Assembly (NCBI GenBank): GCA_951813625.1
Contig: CATOTS010000034.1
Span: forward strand, 62,001 to 126,000
Source of the DNA: an uncultured Caldilineaceae bacterium
Lineage (GTDB): Bacteria > Chloroflexota > Anaerolineae > Caldilineales > Caldilineaceae
DNA: 64,000 nucleotides
Direction of reading: 5' to 3'
Shown: piece after piece, positions 61,213 through 64,000 of the stretch
Position numbering within the stretch: the stretch's first letter is position 1
How the letters are laid out: every line of letters begins with the position of its first letter
The notes under the pieces: model-generated
The model's input: only the letters and a program-made list of their open reading frames with translations
What the model was told of the DNA's origin: nothing
The model's database searches: none
Made by a program: the position numbers and the translations under genes

Positions 61213-62013
61213 ATGCTGACACAGCAGCAGATCAATTTCTACCACGAGCACGGCTACCTGCGCATACCGCAGGTGTTCACGCCAGAGGAGACGCAGGAGC
61301 TCTCCGACGAGCTGGACCGGCTGGTCGAGGACTGGGCTTTCACGAGCCCGGGTTGGACCGGTCCCTGGCGACAGGCTTACATGGACCCTGAGACCGAGAA
61401 AAAGGCCAAGTTGACGGCGATGCAGGACCTGCACTACTACTCGGTTGTCTGGATGCGTGCGGCTACCAATCCGAAACTGGCTGAGGCGCTGAGCGATCTG
61501 CTGGGCGGGAACGTCGAACTCCACCACACGACGCTGCACATCAAGCCGCCCCAGTCGGGTCAGCCCTTTCCAATGCACCAGGACAACCCGTTCTACCCGC
61601 ATCAGGACGGGCGCTTCATCGACGTACTCGTGCATTTGGACGATACCTGCCACGAGAACGGCGAGATACGATTTCTCGACGGCTCGCACAAACTGGGACA
61701 CCTCGAACACATCACCGAAACCGAGGACGGTCCCTGCTCTCCCCATTTGCCGACCGACAAGTTCCATCTCGATGAAACGGTTCCGGTTCCAGCCAAGGCG
61801 GGCGACGTCGTTCTATTCTGCATCGACACTGTGCACGGGTCGTACATAAACCAGACGAAAAAGCCGCGCCGACTCGTGCGTATGGGCTACCGAGACCCGC
61901 AGAACCCTGAGGTGGCAGGCAAGAGAGTAGAGCGTGCCGGCATGATCGTGAGCGGGTACCGCGAACGCAAAGAGGGCGACGAGCCCTGGCCGACGAAGGC
62001 TGCCCATCTTTAG
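61213..62013 (+). CDS. phytanoyl-CoA dioxygenase (PhyH) family protein, tandem copy 2
   Basis: This encodes 266 residues, MLTQQQINFYHEHGYLRIPQ. Iron ligands are in FPMHQDNPFYPHQDGRF and DTVHGSYINQTKKP, and the Arg in RRLVRMGYRDP. It is highly similar to the gene at 60370 along the whole length and differs mainly at the C-terminal tail (AGKRVERAGMIVSGYRERKE). Fifty-four bases separate the two. Both retain all predicted ligands, so both are probably active and may have different substrates or simply raise dosage. Confidence 0.9.
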   Translation: MLTQQQINFYHEHGYLRIPQVFTPEETQELSDELDRLVEDWAFTSPGWTGPWRQAYMDPETEKKAKLTAMQDLHYYSVVWMRAATNPKLAEALSDLLGGNVELHHTTLHIKPPQSGQPFPMHQDNPFYPHQDGRFIDVLVHLDDTCHENGEIRFLDGSHKLGHLEHITETEDGPCSPHLPTDKFHLDETVPVPAKAGDVVLFCIDTVHGSYINQTKKPRRLVRMGYRDPQNPEVAGKRVERAGMIVSGYRERKEGDEPWPTKAAHL

Positions 62014-62047
62014 ACGAGAATTCCGCACTGTGGGGAATCGCTGACGC

Positions 62048-63577
62048 GTGATCTATGACACGGTGATTGTGGGCGCGGGCTCGGCAGGAAACATCCTCGC
62101 CTCGCGCCTGACCGAAGACCCGACCCACAGACTGCTCCTGCTTGAAGCCGGGCCGGACTATCCATCTCGGCAAAGTCTGCCTGAAGATGTCAGGCTGGGC
62201 TTCGGGTCGTCCGCAGGCATCATTGCGACGAGCCACGATTGGGGTTACGCCGGGGAGGCGAGCGCGCGGCGCGAAGAAATGCCGGTGCCGCGCGGCAGGA
62301 TTGTTGGCGGCTCGAGCGCGGTCAACGCCCAGATCTTGTTGCGCGGCGTTCCACAGGATTTTGCAGCTTGGGCCGCGATGGGCAATGAACGCTGGAGTTT
62401 CGACCAGGTCTTGCCTTACTATTGCAAGCTTGAAGACGACCTGGACTTCGGCGCAGACGACTACCACGGCGATGAAGGTCCTATCAGAGTTCGCCGCTAT
62501 CCCGAGGAGGAGTGGAGCCCGGACCAGGCCGCTTGGGCAGAGGCTTGCCGCCGGGCCGGGTTCTCGGAATGCCCCGACGCCAACCGGCCTGACTCGACCG
62601 GGGTGGGCCCTTTTCCGCTCAACACGATCGACGGGGTCCGCCAGAGCACCGCCATTACCTACCTTGCTGCGGCCCGCAGCCGGCCCAATTTAGCCATCCT
62701 CGCCGATTGCACGACCCGACGTATACTGTTGGAAAATGGACGCGCGGTAGGCGTGGAAGTGGAGCGCGGCGGACAGACCGAGAGACTTTACGCGGAAGAC
62801 GTCGTTCTCTGCGCCGGTGCGGTAGGTACCCCGCAGATCATGATGCTATCCGGCTTGGGGCCGGCCGCTCATCTGCGTGAGATTGGCGTGGATGTCAAAC
62901 ATCACCTGCCGGGCGTCGGCCAGAATCTGCGCGATCACCCCACGGTAAACCTGTTCTGGAAGCTGAAATTCAAGCCAGCCAACCTGACTCACTGGCACCA
63001 GGTTGCGCTGCGCTACACCGCCGACGGTTCCGACGCGGCAAATGACATGATCGTCTACACTGGGGCCACGCCGGACTTGAACGGCGAGACCGAGGAGATG
63101 CTGTTTGTGCGCCCGACCGTGAATCTGGCCGTCGGCCAGGGCGAACTGCGCCTGCGAAGCGCAGAGATCCACGATAAACCGGCACTATACTACCGCTACT
63201 TTGAAGAACCTTTCGACCGCAAGCGTCAGCGGGAGGCAATCCGCCTCTGTACGGAGTTGGTCGAGGAGTACGCCGGTTTTCGGTCTCTGCTGGGCCCTGT
63301 GCTCAACGGCCCTGGCGCTGCGCTGCATGACGATGAGGCGCTGGACCGCTGGATGCTTGCCGAAGCTGACACCGGCCACCACACTTCGAGCACTTGCAAG
63401 ATGGGCCAGCCCAGCGATCCGCTCGCCGTCGCCGATCAGTCGGGCCGCGTCCACGGCGTCGAAGGCTTGCGCATTGTCGACGCCTCGCTCATGCCCGACA
63501 GTGTGCGGGCAAACATCAATGCCACGGTAATGATGATGGCTGAGAAGATCGCTGCCGAAATGGTTGAGGGCAACTGA
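62048..63577 (+). CDS. GMC-family FAD-dependent oxidoreductase, tandem copy 1
   Basis: This encodes 509 residues from GTG at 62048. The FAD-binding Rossmann motif is TVIVGAGSAGNILASRLTED, the GMC signature VPRGRIVGGSSAVNAQILLR, and the second signature region VLCAGAVGTPQIMMLSGLGP. The catalytic His pair region near the C terminus is TGHHTSSTCKMGQPSDPLAV followed by NINATVMMMAEKIA. Such enzymes oxidise choline, glucose or other alcohols. It follows the two PhyH genes closely and the second GMC gene starts directly after its stop, so this is one operon. Confidence 0.93.
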   Translation: MIYDTVIVGAGSAGNILASRLTEDPTHRLLLLEAGPDYPSRQSLPEDVRLGFGSSAGIIATSHDWGYAGEASARREEMPVPRGRIVGGSSAVNAQILLRGVPQDFAAWAAMGNERWSFDQVLPYYCKLEDDLDFGADDYHGDEGPIRVRRYPEEEWSPDQAAWAEACRRAGFSECPDANRPDSTGVGPFPLNTIDGVRQSTAITYLAAARSRPNLAILADCTTRRILLENGRAVGVEVERGGQTERLYAEDVVLCAGAVGTPQIMMLSGLGPAAHLREIGVDVKHHLPGVGQNLRDHPTVNLFWKLKFKPANLTHWHQVALRYTADGSDAANDMIVYTGATPDLNGETEEMLFVRPTVNLAVGQGELRLRSAEIHDKPALYYRYFEEPFDRKRQREAIRLCTELVEEYAGFRSLLGPVLNGPGAALHDDEALDRWMLAEADTGHHTSSTCKMGQPSDPLAVADQSGRVHGVEGLRIVDASLMPDSVRANINATVMMMAEKIAAEMVEGN

Positions 63578-64000
63578 GTGGGAAAGCAACAGGTGATCTA
63601 CGACACCTTAGTCGTGGGCGCCGGCTCAGCGGGAATCGTGTTGGCCGCTCGCCTATCGGAAGACCCGGCCCGACAAGTGCTGCTGCTGGAGGCGGGACCG
63701 GACTATCCGACTGCGGAAAGCCTGCCGGACGACATTCTGCTGGGCCACGGCTCGCCCTCCGGCATATACTCGATGAGCCATGACTGGGGATACAGGGGGC
63801 AGGCGACGCCCTTGTCCGCTGACATGATCGTCCCGCGCGGCAGGTTGGTGGGCGGTTCGAGCGCAGTTAACTCGCAAATCTTTTTGCGCGGCGTGCCAGA
63901 GGACTTCGGGGCCTGGACGGCCATGGGCAACGACCGCTGGAGCTTCGACGAGGTCCTGCCCTTCTACTGCAAGGTGGAAAACGATCGCGACTACGGCGGC
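63578..64000 (+). CDS. GMC-family FAD-dependent oxidoreductase, tandem copy 2 (cut by window end)
   Basis: The GTG at 63578 directly follows the stop TGA at 63575-63577 and the frame stays open to the window end, giving the first 141 residues. It starts MGKQQVIYDTLVVGAGSAGI with the FAD motif GAGSAG, then LLLEAGPDYPTAESLPDD and the GMC signature VPRGRLVGGSSAVNSQIFLR. It is clearly a paralogue of the upstream gene, again a tandem duplication. The rest lies beyond the window. Confidence 0.9.
   Translation, partial: MGKQQVIYDTLVVGAGSAGIVLAARLSEDPARQVLLLEAGPDYPTAESLPDDILLGHGSPSGIYSMSHDWGYRGQATPLSADMIVPRGRLVGGSSAVNSQIFLRGVPEDFGAWTAMGNDRWSFDEVLPFYCKVENDRDYGG

Overview
The window looks like chromosomal DNA of an uncultured, GC-rich bacterium with a heterotrophic, polysaccharide- and osmolyte-degrading lifestyle. 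The gene mix (phytanoyl-CoA dioxygenases, Gfo/Idh/MocA oxidoreductases, SMP-30 lactonases, a sulfatase, GMC oxidoreductases, lipoprotein-dependent sugar and peptide ABC importers, VapC- and HicA-type toxin systems) and the abundant GC-rich palindromic repeats fit a Chloroflexota lineage such as Caldilineales. That placement is inference from gene content; no rRNA gene is present.

Layout. 1-2.6 kb is gene-poor and holds a 308-bp MITE. 2.6-11.9 kb is an accessory region and IS graveyard: a small secreted protein, a decayed TnpB, an IS5 end scar, an IS630 transposase with a possible programmed frameshift, an RHS polymorphic-toxin gene broken by two hairpin insertions and one TGA next to a membrane candidate immunity protein, two lipoproteins, an internally deleted IS5 element and a dead IS982 transposase. 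11.9-16.1 kb holds a TrkH-type K+ transporter, an M29 aminopeptidase, a DUF4268 protein and tRNA-Gly(CCC) with a clear sigma70-type promoter. 16.1-17.9 kb is a repeat array. 17.9-26.6 kb holds an SLC13-type carrier, then a sugar-acid set (SMP-30 lactonase, NAD-dependent uronate-dehydrogenase-like enzyme, YjhG-type dehydratase), a Nudix/zinc-ribbon protein and an orphan 2-oxoacid dehydrogenase E1 beta. 26.7-28.8 kb has a VapBC-like pair with a nonsense-mutated toxin and a second MITE copy with a perfect 8-bp target duplication. 28.9-32.7 kb has a second lactonase, an ABM-fold protein and a malic enzyme-phosphotransacetylase.

33.5-40.9 kb is a peptide/nickel-type ABC operon (two permeases, two ATPases, a small membrane protein, a binding protein with a frameshifted 3' end) followed by a PhyH dioxygenase. 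42.3-50.2 kb is a sugar ABC operon framed by two Gfo/Idh/MocA genes and a PhyH gene. Its first permease is fused to a complete seven-bladed extracytoplasmic beta-propeller, the most unusual gene here. Then come HicAB, a sugar isomerase/epimerase, a DinB protein, a second repeat array, hisI and hisG, and an ATPase/TOPRIM pair resembling OLD/PARIS-type defence modules. 57.1-64.0 kb is catabolic again: hydroxypyruvate isomerase-like protein, sulfatase, nucleotidyltransferase, two tandem PhyH paralogues and two tandem GMC oxidoreductases, the last cut by the window end.

Taken together the intact genes import sugars, sugar derivatives and peptides, remove sulfate, and oxidise or dehydrate sugar acids toward central metabolism. 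Most broken genes sit in the first 12 kb, next to insertion sequences.
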